Positions 16,767-24,479 of a DNA stretch of 64,000 nucleotides are shown here, piece after piece. The notes under the pieces were generated by a model that saw only the letters and a list, made by a program, of their open reading frames with translations, was not told where the DNA came from and did no database searches. The translations under genes and the position numbers were made by a program. Origin of the DNA: Pseudoxanthomonas composti (GTDB lineage Bacteria; Pseudomonadota; Gammaproteobacteria; Xanthomonadales; Xanthomonadaceae); contig NZ_SAWZ01000008.1 of NCBI RefSeq assembly GCF_004122095.1, positions 62,001-126,000 of the forward strand. Direction: 5' to 3'. Each line of letters begins with the position of its first letter. Within the stretch, counting starts at the first letter, position 1.

Positions 16767-17414
16767 ATGGTCCGCCTCCTGATGCTCATGTTGCTGGCGC
16801 TGTCGCCGATAACCTCCGTACTGGCTGGGGAATACCACCCGGTGGACAGCATCAAGACCGCGGCGCTGGGGGCGCTGGGGCCTGGCGTGATGGGGGAAGT
16901 CGCGCTGGACCCGGCCCTGCGCATGCCGCGCTGCGAGCAGCCGTTGCAGGCCGCGCAGAGTTCGGCCGGCACCGTGGAGGTGGGCTGCCCGTCGGGCTGG
17001 CGCCTGTACGTGCCGGTCAAGGTGCGGCGCATGCAGCAGGTGCTGGTGCTGACGCGCGGCGTGGCGGCGGGTGAAACCCTCGGTCCCGACGCGTTCACCA
17101 CCGAAACCCGCGACGCCGGCCGCATCAGCGGCGTGGCCATCGCCGACCCGGCTCAGGCCGTGGGCCAGGTGGTGCGGCGCATGCTGCCGGCCGGCACCGT
17201 GCTGGGGGCCGGGGACCTGGTCTCCCAGCGCCTGGTACGGCGCGGCGATACGGTCTCGCTGATCTCCGTGGCCGGCGGGCTGGAAGTGCGCATGGCCGGG
17301 CGCGCCCTGGCCGATGGCGGCCAGCGCGACCGGGTCAGCGTGGAGAACCTGAGCTCCCGCAAGATCGTGCAAGGCACGGTGGATGCGCAGGGCAACGTGG
17401 TGGTCTCGCGCTAA
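16767..17414 (+). CDS. flgA: P-ring assembly chaperone FlgA
   Basis: The 215-residue product has a signal peptide (MVRLLMLMLLALSPITSVLAG) and a C-terminal SAF/FlgA domain (VLTRGVAAGETLGPDAFTTETRDA, LPAGTVLGAGDLVSQRLVRRGDTVSLISVAGGLEVRMAGRALADG). It is a periplasmic chaperone for FlgI P-ring assembly. It diverges from flgBCDE, as in other xanthomonads, and is followed by flgM. Confidence 0.95.
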   Translation: MVRLLMLMLLALSPITSVLAGEYHPVDSIKTAALGALGPGVMGEVALDPALRMPRCEQPLQAAQSSAGTVEVGCPSGWRLYVPVKVRRMQQVLVLTRGVAAGETLGPDAFTTETRDAGRISGVAIADPAQAVGQVVRRMLPAGTVLGAGDLVSQRLVRRGDTVSLISVAGGLEVRMAGRALADGGQRDRVSVENLSSRKIVQGTVDAQGNVVVSR

Positions 17415-17479
17415 GTCATTGATGTTGAAGCTGTCAAAAAAGTGGCGGACAGCATGTGACTTTTTTTGTCATCCCGCCC

Positions 17480-17506
17480 TAAAGTCGTACGGGCCAGCGC
17501 CGATAC
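17480..17506 (+). promoter_or_regulatory. FliA (sigma28) promoter of flgMN
   Basis: TAAAGTCG, 11 bases, GCCGATAC; 6/8 and 7/8 matches to consensus. It is about 30 bases upstream of flgM, so the anti-sigma factor is made under the sigma factor it inhibits. Just upstream (about 17440-17467) an AT-rich imperfect inverted repeat (AAAAAAGT / ACTTTTTT) may act as an UP element or weak flgA terminator. Confidence 0.85.
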
Positions 17507-17537
17507 CCTTGGTACAGACCACCAAGGACCTCGTGTC

Positions 17538-17843
17538 ATGACCCAGAAGATCGAAGGCGCGACGCCGTCGGCCATCCGCAACACCAGCGCTGTCAGCAGC
17601 GCCCGTGTCGCTTCCGGCGCCGAGCGTGCCAAGCCGGTCGAAGCCACCGAGAGCGACAGTCTGCGTTTGACCGGTGAAGCCACCGGCCTGCAGACCCTGC
17701 AGCGCGAACTGGCCTCGGCCCCCGCCATCAACCAGGCCCGCGTGGCCGAAGTGAAGGCTGCCATCGACGCCGGCACCTATCGGGTGAACCCGGACGCGAT
17801 CGCCAGCCGCATGTTGGAACTGGACAAACAACTAGGTGGATGA
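17538..17843 (+). CDS. flgM: Anti-sigma28 factor FlgM
   Basis: The 101-residue product begins MTQKIEGATPSAIRNTSAVS. Its C-terminal half carries the FliA-binding region (INQARVAEVKAAIDAGTYRVNPDAIASRMLELDKQLGG). FlgM holds FliA inactive until the hook is complete, then is exported. The ATG at 17538 is chosen because the longer reading starts upstream of the FliA promoter. Its stop overlaps the flgN start. Confidence 0.95.
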   Translation: MTQKIEGATPSAIRNTSAVSSARVASGAERAKPVEATESDSLRLTGEATGLQTLQRELASAPAINQARVAEVKAAIDAGTYRVNPDAIASRMLELDKQLGG

Positions 17844-18181
17844 TGAACGCCGTCGCCAATCCTGATCTCGACCGTCTTGCCCAGGCCCTGGCCGATGAAC
17901 GCCAGGCGCTGCTGGACAACGACATCAATGCGTTGATGCGCTCCACCCAGGAGAAGATCGCCGCGTTGAAGATGCTGGAATCGGGCATCACCGAGGACCG
18001 GGAAGGGCGACTGGCCGAGCTGGTGGAGATCAACCGCGCCAACGGCGCGCTGCTCGCCCGCCGCCGCCGCGAGGTCAACTGGGCCCTGCGCCACCTGGGC
18101 CGCACCGAGAGCACCTCGGCCTACGATGCGCGCGGTCAGACCAGCCAGTCCCACTTCACCCGCGAGTGGGCGGTGGCCTGA
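17840..18181 (+). CDS. flgN: Flagellar chaperone FlgN
   Basis: The 113-residue product is a helical FlgN-like protein (LDRLAQALADERQALLDNDINALMRSTQEKIAALKML, LVEINRANGALLARRRREVNWALRHLGR). It is the export chaperone for the junction proteins FlgK and FlgL. The start (ATGATG) overlaps the flgM stop; either Met may be used. It is the usual partner of flgM. Confidence 0.9.
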   Translation: MMNAVANPDLDRLAQALADERQALLDNDINALMRSTQEKIAALKMLESGITEDREGRLAELVEINRANGALLARRRREVNWALRHLGRTESTSAYDARGQTSQSHFTREWAVA

Positions 18182-18240
18182 AGCGCCTGGGCACGCGCGG
18201 CGCCGCCGGACCGTAGAATTGGGCTGACCTCGCACAGGAC

Positions 18241-19470
18241 ATGCCCCCGGTGGATTCCGCCTCGTTCCCGCTTTCGCTGCCTTCCGTGAACACCATCCGT
18301 TCGCTGGCCTCCCGCCTGCGCGACGGCGTGCTGCTGTATCGCGCCGATGGCACCCAGGTGTTCGTCAACCCGGCCGCGACCAGCCTGTGCGCCGAGTGCT
18401 ATCCGGCCGATCTGGATCACGGTCTGTCCATGGACAAGCTGCTGCCGCGCGATGCGCTCAAGCTGGCGCGCGAGACCGGCCACTGGAGCGGCTACCTGTC
18501 CTTCCAGGAATCCAGGCTGCTGGCCGCCCAGGCCTACTACACCGCCGAGGACGGCGGGTGCTACCTGATCATCCTGCAGGACCTGCGGCTGATCCGCGCC
18601 TACGACCAGGACCTGGTCCGTCGCCACGCCGAACTCAACGTGCGCCTGACCGCCGCGCAGGAGAACCTGCTGCAATCTGAAAAGCTGGCTTCCATCGGCC
18701 AGCTGGCCGCCGGCGTGGCGCACGAGATCAACAACCCGATCGGCTATGTCCATTCCAACCTGAGCAGCCTGCAGGAATACCTGCGCAGCCTGTTCGCGCT
18801 GATCGATGGTTACGAGCGCGCGCTGCGCTCGCCCGACCCGAAGGCCGAGCTGCCCGAGATCGACCAGATGCGCCAGCGCCTGGATATCGACTTCATCAGC
18901 CAGGATCTGCCGCAGCTGCTGTCCGAGTCGCGCGAGGGCATCGAACGGGTGACCCAGATCGTGCGCGACCTGAAGGACTTCTCGCGCTCGGACCGCGACG
19001 AGTCGTGGAAGATGGTGGACCTGCACGCCAACCTGGACTCCACGCTCAACATCATCTGGAACGAGCTCAAGTACAAGGTCACGCTGGAGAAGCACTACGG
19101 CACCCTGCCGCTGGTGGAATGCCTGCCCTCCGAGCTCAACCAGGTGTTCATGAACATCCTGCTCAACGCCGGCCATGCCGTGGGCGAGCGCGGGACCATC
19201 CTCCTGTCCAGCGGCGTGGAGGGCGATCAGGCCTGGATCGAGTTCGCCGACAACGGCAGCGGCATCCCGCCGGAGACCTTGCAGCGCATCTTCGATCCGT
19301 TCTTCACCACCAAGCCGGTGGGCAAGGGCACCGGGCTTGGGTTGTCGATCTCCTACGGCATCGTGGCCAAGCACCAGGGGCGCATCGAGGTGGACAGCAA
19401 GGTGGGCGAGGGCACGCGCTTCCGCATCGTGCTGCCGATCCGCCAGCCCAAGCACGCCACGCCGCATTGA
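18241..19470 (+). CDS. Soluble PAS histidine kinase (possible RavA counterpart)
   Basis: The 409-residue product has no membrane segment. A PAS domain at about residues 20-125 is followed by a dimerisation/phospho-acceptor region with His in [21 protein letters not shown]. The ATPase domain has an N box ([16 protein letters not shown]), G1 ([11 protein letters not shown]), F box ([25 protein letters not shown]). All catalytic motifs look intact. No response regulator follows it; the nearest is the convergent GGDEF-EAL-REC gene beyond the repeat region. Xanthomonas has a third kinase, RavA, associated with RavS/RavR; that identity is inference from position. Confidence 0.88.
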   Translation: MPPVDSASFPLSLPSVNTIRSLASRLRDGVLLYRADGTQVFVNPAATSLCAECYPADLDHGLSMDKLLPRDALKLARETGHWSGYLSFQESRLLAAQAYYTAEDGGCYLIILQDLRLIRAYDQDLVRRHAELNVRLTAAQENLLQSEKLASIGQLAAGVAHEINNPIGYVHSNLSSLQEYLRSLFALIDGYERALRSPDPKAELPEIDQMRQRLDIDFISQDLPQLLSESREGIERVTQIVRDLKDFSRSDRDESWKMVDLHANLDSTLNIIWNELKYKVTLEKHYGTLPLVECLPSELNQVFMNILLNAGHAVGERGTILLSSGVEGDQAWIEFADNGSGIPPETLQRIFDPFFTTKPVGKGTGLGLSISYGIVAKHQGRIEVDSKVGEGTRFRIVLPIRQPKHATPH

Positions 19471-19531
19471 GGTCGCCGCGCGCAAGCCGTCTTCGCCACA
19501 CCCCGAACCAGCGAGCGCACCTTACTGCCCC

Positions 19532-19598
19532 GTGGGAGCGGCTCTAGCCGTGAAGGGGCTTTCCCGGGAAGTCCCTTCGCGGCTGAAGCTGCTCCCAC
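19532..19598. repeat. REP-like palindrome, left border of the inverted element
   Basis: Begins GTGGGAGCGGCTCTAGCCGTG and ends with GCTCCCAC; the inner stem surrounds CCCGGG. Same family as the 12274 and 20376 copies. Confidence 0.8.
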
Positions 19599-19607
19599 AG
19601 AATGCTG

Positions 19608-19709
19608 CCTTCGCCTTCGCCTTCGCCTTCGCCTTCGCCTTCGCCTTCGCCTTCGCCTCGTCTTCGCGTTTGCGTTTGCGTTTGCCGTTGCCGTTGCCGT
19701 TGCTTTTGA
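19608..19709. repeat. Hexanucleotide array, left side
   Basis: About eight CCTTCG units (19608-19655) pass into TTTGCG and TTGCCG units. TTGCCG is the complement of the AACGGC units on the right side of the element. Such arrays expand and shrink by slippage. Confidence 0.9.
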
Positions 19710-20258
19710 TCTTGCTCCTTGCCTTTGACCTTCGAGCCGTAAAGCACGCCGAGCACCGGAGCAGAATTGGGGCGAAGAGGCGCGCCTGTTTGAGCGAAGC
19801 GAGTTGAGCGCCGTCCCCAATTCTGCGAGGAGCGCAGGGGACCGGGCCGCAGGCCCGGCGTGTGTCCGGCGAAGACGGTTTTGCTTACTTTTGCCAAGAC
19901 AAAAGTAAGTCGCGCCATCAGGCGCGAAAGCCTTTGATCTTGCTCTGGCTTTCGGCTCTTGCTCCGAACCCTTTGAAAGGCGAAAGCGAAGCCACGGCAA
20001 AGTCAGGAGCAAGAGCTTGACCGGCTGCGCCGTTAGAAGCCGCGCTTGCAGCGCGAGTGACTTTTGTCGCGGCAAAAGTCACCAAAACCGCTTCCGCCGG
20101 ACACTCGCCGCCGCTACGCGGCGGTCCCCTGCGCTCCTCGGAAAAAACGGGACGGCGCTCAACTCGCTTCGCTCAAACAGGCGCGCCTCTTCGCCCGTTT
20201 TTTCCTCCGGTGCTCGGCGAGCTTTACGGCTCCAAAGGTCAAAGGCAAAGAGCAAGAT

Positions 20259-20365
<107 letters not shown>

Positions 20366-20375
20366 CCGGGGTTCT

Positions 20376-20461
20376 GTGGGAGCGGCTCTAGGTGGCATCG
20401 GGCCATCAGCCGCGAAGGGGCTTCACAGGGAAGGCCTCTTCGCGGCTGAAGCCGCTCCCAC
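20376..20461. repeat. REP-like palindrome, right border of the inverted element
   Basis: Begins GTGGGAGCGGCTCTAG and ends GCCGCTCCCAC. It carries about 19 extra bases (GGTGGCATCGGGCCATC region) compared with the other two copies, placed in one arm. Confidence 0.78.
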
Positions 20462-20525
20462 AGGGGGGGGGATCGGCATTCTTGCTCGGCGCAGCCCAGC
20501 TCAGCCCAGCCCAGCTCGGGTAGGG

Positions 20526-22244
20526 CTACGGCGTGGCGCGGCCGTACTGCTCGTCCCAGGTGCGGAAGGCCTGGCGGATGTGTTCCTGCAGCTCCTGGTC
20601 GTTCCACGGCTTGGTCAGGAAGCGATAGATCGCGCCGCGGTTGATCGCATCGGTCACCGTGGCCAGATCGGTGTAGCCCGACAGCACCAGGCGCACCGTG
20701 TTGGGGTAGAGCATCTTCACCCGGCCCAGGAACTCGGTGCCGCTCATGTCGCTCATGCGCTGGTCGGACAGGATGACCTGCACATCGTTGGTGGCCAGCA
20801 GGTCGAAGGCATCGCGCACGTTGCCGGCGATCAGGATGCGATAGCCGTCGCGCCGGAACAGCCGCACCAGCGCCCGCAGCACGTTTTCCTCATCGTCCAG
20901 CAGCAGCAGCGTGCGGTCCGGCTTGCTGGCCGCGAACAGTTCCGGGCGCAGGTAGCGCCGGCGCAAGGCCAGGCTGGCCGCGTCGGCCGGCATCGGCTCG
21001 CCGAACAGATAGCCCTGGAAGATGTCGCAATCGCCCCGGCGCAGGTAGCCTAGCTGCACGTCGCTCTCCACGCCGTTGGCGATCACCCGCATGTTGAGCT
21101 GGTGGCCCATGGCGATGATGGCGCGCACGATAGCCGCCTCGCGCTCGCTGGCCGGGGCGGTCTTGATGAAGCTGCGATCGATCTTGAGCGTATCGACCGG
21201 GTAGCGCACCAGCGCATTGAGGCTGGAGTCGCCCATGCCGAAGTTGTCCAGCCCCAGCAGCACGCCCTCCCGGCGCAGCGCGCTCAGGGCGTCGAAGATC
21301 GAGGAGACATTGTTGGTCAGCGCGCTCTCGTTGATCTCCAGCAGCAGGCTCTGCGGCGGCACGCCGATGGACTGGATCAGCGCCAGCACCTCGTCGACGA
21401 ACTCCGGCCGCAGCAGCTGCAGGGTGGAGACGTTGACCGCCATGAAGAAGTCGTCGAAACCCTGGTCGCGCCAGGCCCGGCACTGGCGCAGCGCGGTTTC
21501 CAGTACCCAGGTGCCGATCTGCACCACCACGCCCAGGCGCTCGGCAGTGGGCATGAAACGCTCGGGCACCATCAGCCCCAGGCCCGGCGAGTGCCAGCGC
21601 AGCAGCGCTTCCATGCCGATGATGCGCCCGTCGCGGGCGTTGACCTCCGGCTGGTAGCGCAGGCGCAGCTCGCCGTTGGGCAGGGCGTCGATGATCTGGC
21701 GCGAGATGGCGCTCTCGCTGTGCGCGCGGTCGCTGGACTGGCCGCTGTAGAACTGGATGCGGTCCGGGCTGTTGGTCAGCAGCCGGGTGGAAAGCTCGGC
21801 GAAGTCCAGCAGGGTGGTGGCATCGGGCGTGTGTTCCGGGCACAGGCTCACCCCGGCCTTGGCGTTGAGGAACAGCGTGTACGGCAGCACCGTCAGCGGC
21901 AGTTCGACCTCATCGCACAGCGCCTCGGCGATCTGCTCGGGCGGCACGGTCATGTCCGAGCGCTCGATGGCCAGGATGAACTGCTCCACGCTGTGCCGCC
22001 ACACCCGGCCCCTGCCCTCGACGAAGCGGGTCAGGCGCTGGGCCAGCTGCAGCAGCGCCTGGCCGCTGACGTCCAGGCCCATGGTCTCGCCCACCGACTC
22101 GAAGTGGTCCAGCTCCAGGTGCAGCAGCATCAGCGGCATCTGCCCGCTGCGTGCGCGCTCCACCATGGCCCGCAGGTCCTCGCTTTCCGCACCGAGGCGG
22201 CCGACGTCGGTGGACAGGGTGGGGTCAGGCACTAATCGCCACAT
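20526..22244 (-). CDS. ravR: GGDEF-EAL-REC response regulator, RavR-like, degenerate
   Basis: The 572-residue product has three domains. A GGDEF domain at about 25-165 has HSVEQF at 84-89 in place of GGDEF. An EAL domain spans about 175-415. A REC domain spans about 435-555, with phospho-acceptor Asp484 in VILSDQRMSDMSG. In the EAL domain Glu202, Asn261, Glu293, Asp323, Lys344 and Gln400 are kept, but DDFG is DNFG (Asn324) and AEGVE is ANGVE (Asn380), two metal-ligand changes. RavR of Xanthomonas is a c-di-GMP regulator acting with kinase RavS, and the domain order and neighbour match. The ATG overlaps the ravS stop (TGATG). Whether it still cleaves c-di-GMP is doubtful. Confidence 0.85.
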   Translation of the reverse strand: MWRLVPDPTLSTDVGRLGAESEDLRAMVERARSGQMPLMLLHLELDHFESVGETMGLDVSGQALLQLAQRLTRFVEGRGRVWRHSVEQFILAIERSDMTVPPEQIAEALCDEVELPLTVLPYTLFLNAKAGVSLCPEHTPDATTLLDFAELSTRLLTNSPDRIQFYSGQSSDRAHSESAISRQIIDALPNGELRLRYQPEVNARDGRIIGMEALLRWHSPGLGLMVPERFMPTAERLGVVVQIGTWVLETALRQCRAWRDQGFDDFFMAVNVSTLQLLRPEFVDEVLALIQSIGVPPQSLLLEINESALTNNVSSIFDALSALRREGVLLGLDNFGMGDSSLNALVRYPVDTLKIDRSFIKTAPASEREAAIVRAIIAMGHQLNMRVIANGVESDVQLGYLRRGDCDIFQGYLFGEPMPADAASLALRRRYLRPELFAASKPDRTLLLLDDEENVLRALVRLFRRDGYRILIAGNVRDAFDLLATNDVQVILSDQRMSDMSGTEFLGRVKMLYPNTVRLVLSGYTDLATVTDAINRGAIYRFLTKPWNDQELQEHIRQAFRTWDEQYGRATP

Positions 22245-24346
22245 CAGGCAAGCTCCGCGGTCTGCGCGGTGTAGGGAAGATGCAGCAGGATACGCGTCCC
22301 GCCGCCGGGGCTGGATTCGATGGCCAGGCGGCCACCGGCGGTCTGCGCCCGCTCGCGCATCATCACCAGCCCCAGCCCGCGCGCGGCCTGGGGCTCGAAG
22401 CCGCGACCATCGTCGTGCACGCTCAGCTCCAGTTCCTCGGCCGGCGCGTCATGGCGCAGGCGCAGGTGCACGCGCTGGGCGGCGGCGTGGCGCAGTACGT
22501 TGGTCAGCGCCTCCTGGGCGATGCGGAAGCAGGCCTGCTCGATCTCCGGGGCCGGCCGCCGCGGCAGCGCGTCGATGTCCAGCTCCAGGCCGATCGCGCT
22601 GTTGCGCAGACGCATGCCGGCGTGCCCGCGCAGGGCCGCTTCCAGGCCCAGCGCATCCAGCTGCGGCGGACGCAGCAGGGTGGAAAGGTTGCGCAGCTTG
22701 TCCAGCGTGGCATCGGCGATGCCGATGATCTCGGCCAGGTCGGCCAGGCGCTGGGCCGCATCGCTGTCTTCCTCCAGCGCGGCATGGGCGGACATCTTGA
22801 TCGCGGTGATGGACTGGCCGATGTCGTCGTGCAGGTCGCGCGAGATCGCACGGCGCTCTTCTTCCTGCAGCGTGAACAAGCGGCGCGCCACCGCCTGCAG
22901 TTCCTGGTTGCTGGTGGCCAGCGCATCGCGGATGCGCTCGGGCTCGCTGACATCGCGCATCACTACCAGCATGGCGTCCTGGCCGCCGTAGCGCGCCGGG
23001 CTGACCGCCAGGGCGGCGCTGAAGCGGCTGCCGTCGCGCCGCTGCATGCGCGGGGCCGCCTGCATGCCGGGCTCCTGGTCGGGCTGGGCCAGCAGCCGGC
23101 GCACGTGCGCCAGGTCCTCGGCGGCCACCATGTCCGTCAGCGCGGTGCCCATCAGCGCCTCGCTGTCGTAACCAAACTGGGCGGCGCAGGCGGGGTTGCA
23201 GAAGAACACGCGCTCGCCGGAGAGGATCATCACCGCATCGGGCAGGATGCGCATCAGCTCGCGGAACTGCTGCTCGCGCTCGCGCAGCAGGCGGCGGGCC
23301 TGTTCCTCCTCGGTCACGTCCTGCGCCGTGCCGCGCAGGCGCAGGTGCAAGTCCGCATCGCGACCGACCTGGGCGCGCAGGCGCACCAGGCGCTCGCCGC
23401 CATCGCCGCCATCGCCGGCGCGCAGCGGGACCAGCAGGTCGATCTCGCGCAGGTCGCCGGCCGCAGCCTCGGACAAGACCCGGTCCAATCGGGCCTGGCT
23501 GTCGGCGTCGGCCGTGACCAGCACGTCGCGGTAATGGGCGCGCGCGTCCAGGCGCGGGCCCCCCAACAGCTGTTGGAATTGCTGACTGAAGTTGCAGCGG
23601 CCGTTGCTCAGGTCGATTTCCCAGCCGCACAGGCGCGCGATCCGGTGCGCTTCCTGCAGCCGCCCCAGCGCGTTCTCGCGCGCGCGCTGGGCTTCCAGCT
23701 CCGCCGTGCGGTCCATGGCGATGACCAGGCGGGCGCTGCGCTCGCCGTAGCGCACCAGCGAGGCGTGCATCTCCACGTCGCGGATCGCCCCGGAGCTGGT
23801 GCGCAAGCGCCCCAGCGACACCATGACCTTGCCCGGCTCCTGGCGGATGGCGGCCACATGCTCATGCAGGCCGGCCATGTCCTCGGGCACGGCCAGCAGA
23901 TCCAGGGTCTTGCCCTGCAGTTCTCCGCGCGACCAGCCCAGCAAGCGGGTCGCGGCCGCGTTGGTGTCGATGATCCGCAGGCTGTCCAGGTCGTACAACA
24001 GCAGCGGGCTCGGGTTGGATTCGAACATCTGCCGGTACTGGGCCTCCGAGGCCTGCAGCTGCGCCTGCGAGCCCAGCAGGCGCTGGGCCAGCGGTCGCAG
24101 CAGCACGTACAGCAGCACCGCCGTGGCCGCCACGTAGGCCGCGCCCTTGAAGGTCTGCACCTGGGTGATCAGTGCCGGGTCGTGCAGCAGCGCCTGCACC
24201 GCGCGGTCGCTGAAGACGATCCAGGTCACGCCCGCCAGCAGGTAGAGCACCGGGATCTTCCACAGCATCGACCGCACCTGCCGAGCCCGATGGGCCGCGT
24301 CGAGGTGGGCCGAGGGCAGATCCTTGACCGCAGGGGGGTGTTCCAT
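22244..24346 (-). CDS. ravS: Membrane PAS histidine kinase of NarX/LuxR type, RavS-like
   Basis: The 700-residue product has two N-terminal membrane segments (about 28-46 and 66-86) and three PAS regions (about 100-225, 230-345, 350-470). A HisKA_3 domain follows, with the phospho-acceptor His in EERRAISRDLHDDIGQ, then an ATPase domain (IAQEALTNVLRHAAAQ, LSVHDDGRGFEP, GLGLVMMRERA). It is predicted to phosphorylate the overlapping ravR product. HisKA_3 kinases usually pair with LuxR-type regulators, so a GGDEF-EAL-REC partner is notable. The divergent 24480 gene shares a 133-base upstream region in which I see no clear promoter. Confidence 0.85.
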   Translation of the reverse strand: MEHPPAVKDLPSAHLDAAHRARQVRSMLWKIPVLYLLAGVTWIVFSDRAVQALLHDPALITQVQTFKGAAYVAATAVLLYVLLRPLAQRLLGSQAQLQASEAQYRQMFESNPSPLLLYDLDSLRIIDTNAAATRLLGWSRGELQGKTLDLLAVPEDMAGLHEHVAAIRQEPGKVMVSLGRLRTSSGAIRDVEMHASLVRYGERSARLVIAMDRTAELEAQRARENALGRLQEAHRIARLCGWEIDLSNGRCNFSQQFQQLLGGPRLDARAHYRDVLVTADADSQARLDRVLSEAAAGDLREIDLLVPLRAGDGGDGGERLVRLRAQVGRDADLHLRLRGTAQDVTEEEQARRLLREREQQFRELMRILPDAVMILSGERVFFCNPACAAQFGYDSEALMGTALTDMVAAEDLAHVRRLLAQPDQEPGMQAAPRMQRRDGSRFSAALAVSPARYGGQDAMLVVMRDVSEPERIRDALATSNQELQAVARRLFTLQEEERRAISRDLHDDIGQSITAIKMSAHAALEEDSDAAQRLADLAEIIGIADATLDKLRNLSTLLRPPQLDALGLEAALRGHAGMRLRNSAIGLELDIDALPRRPAPEIEQACFRIAQEALTNVLRHAAAQRVHLRLRHDAPAEELELSVHDDGRGFEPQAARGLGLVMMRERAQTAGGRLAIESSPGGGTRILLHLPYTAQTAELA

Positions 24347-24479
24347 GTGCAGGCGGCACTTGGGATGTGATGGCGTTCAGGATAACAGCCGGCACGGTAG
24401 TTACCGACTCAACTTCCGCCGCCCCGCGCCGTTAGTGCTTGGGTATTGACCCGCATTTGTCGCGGGGAGGGAGCGGACG

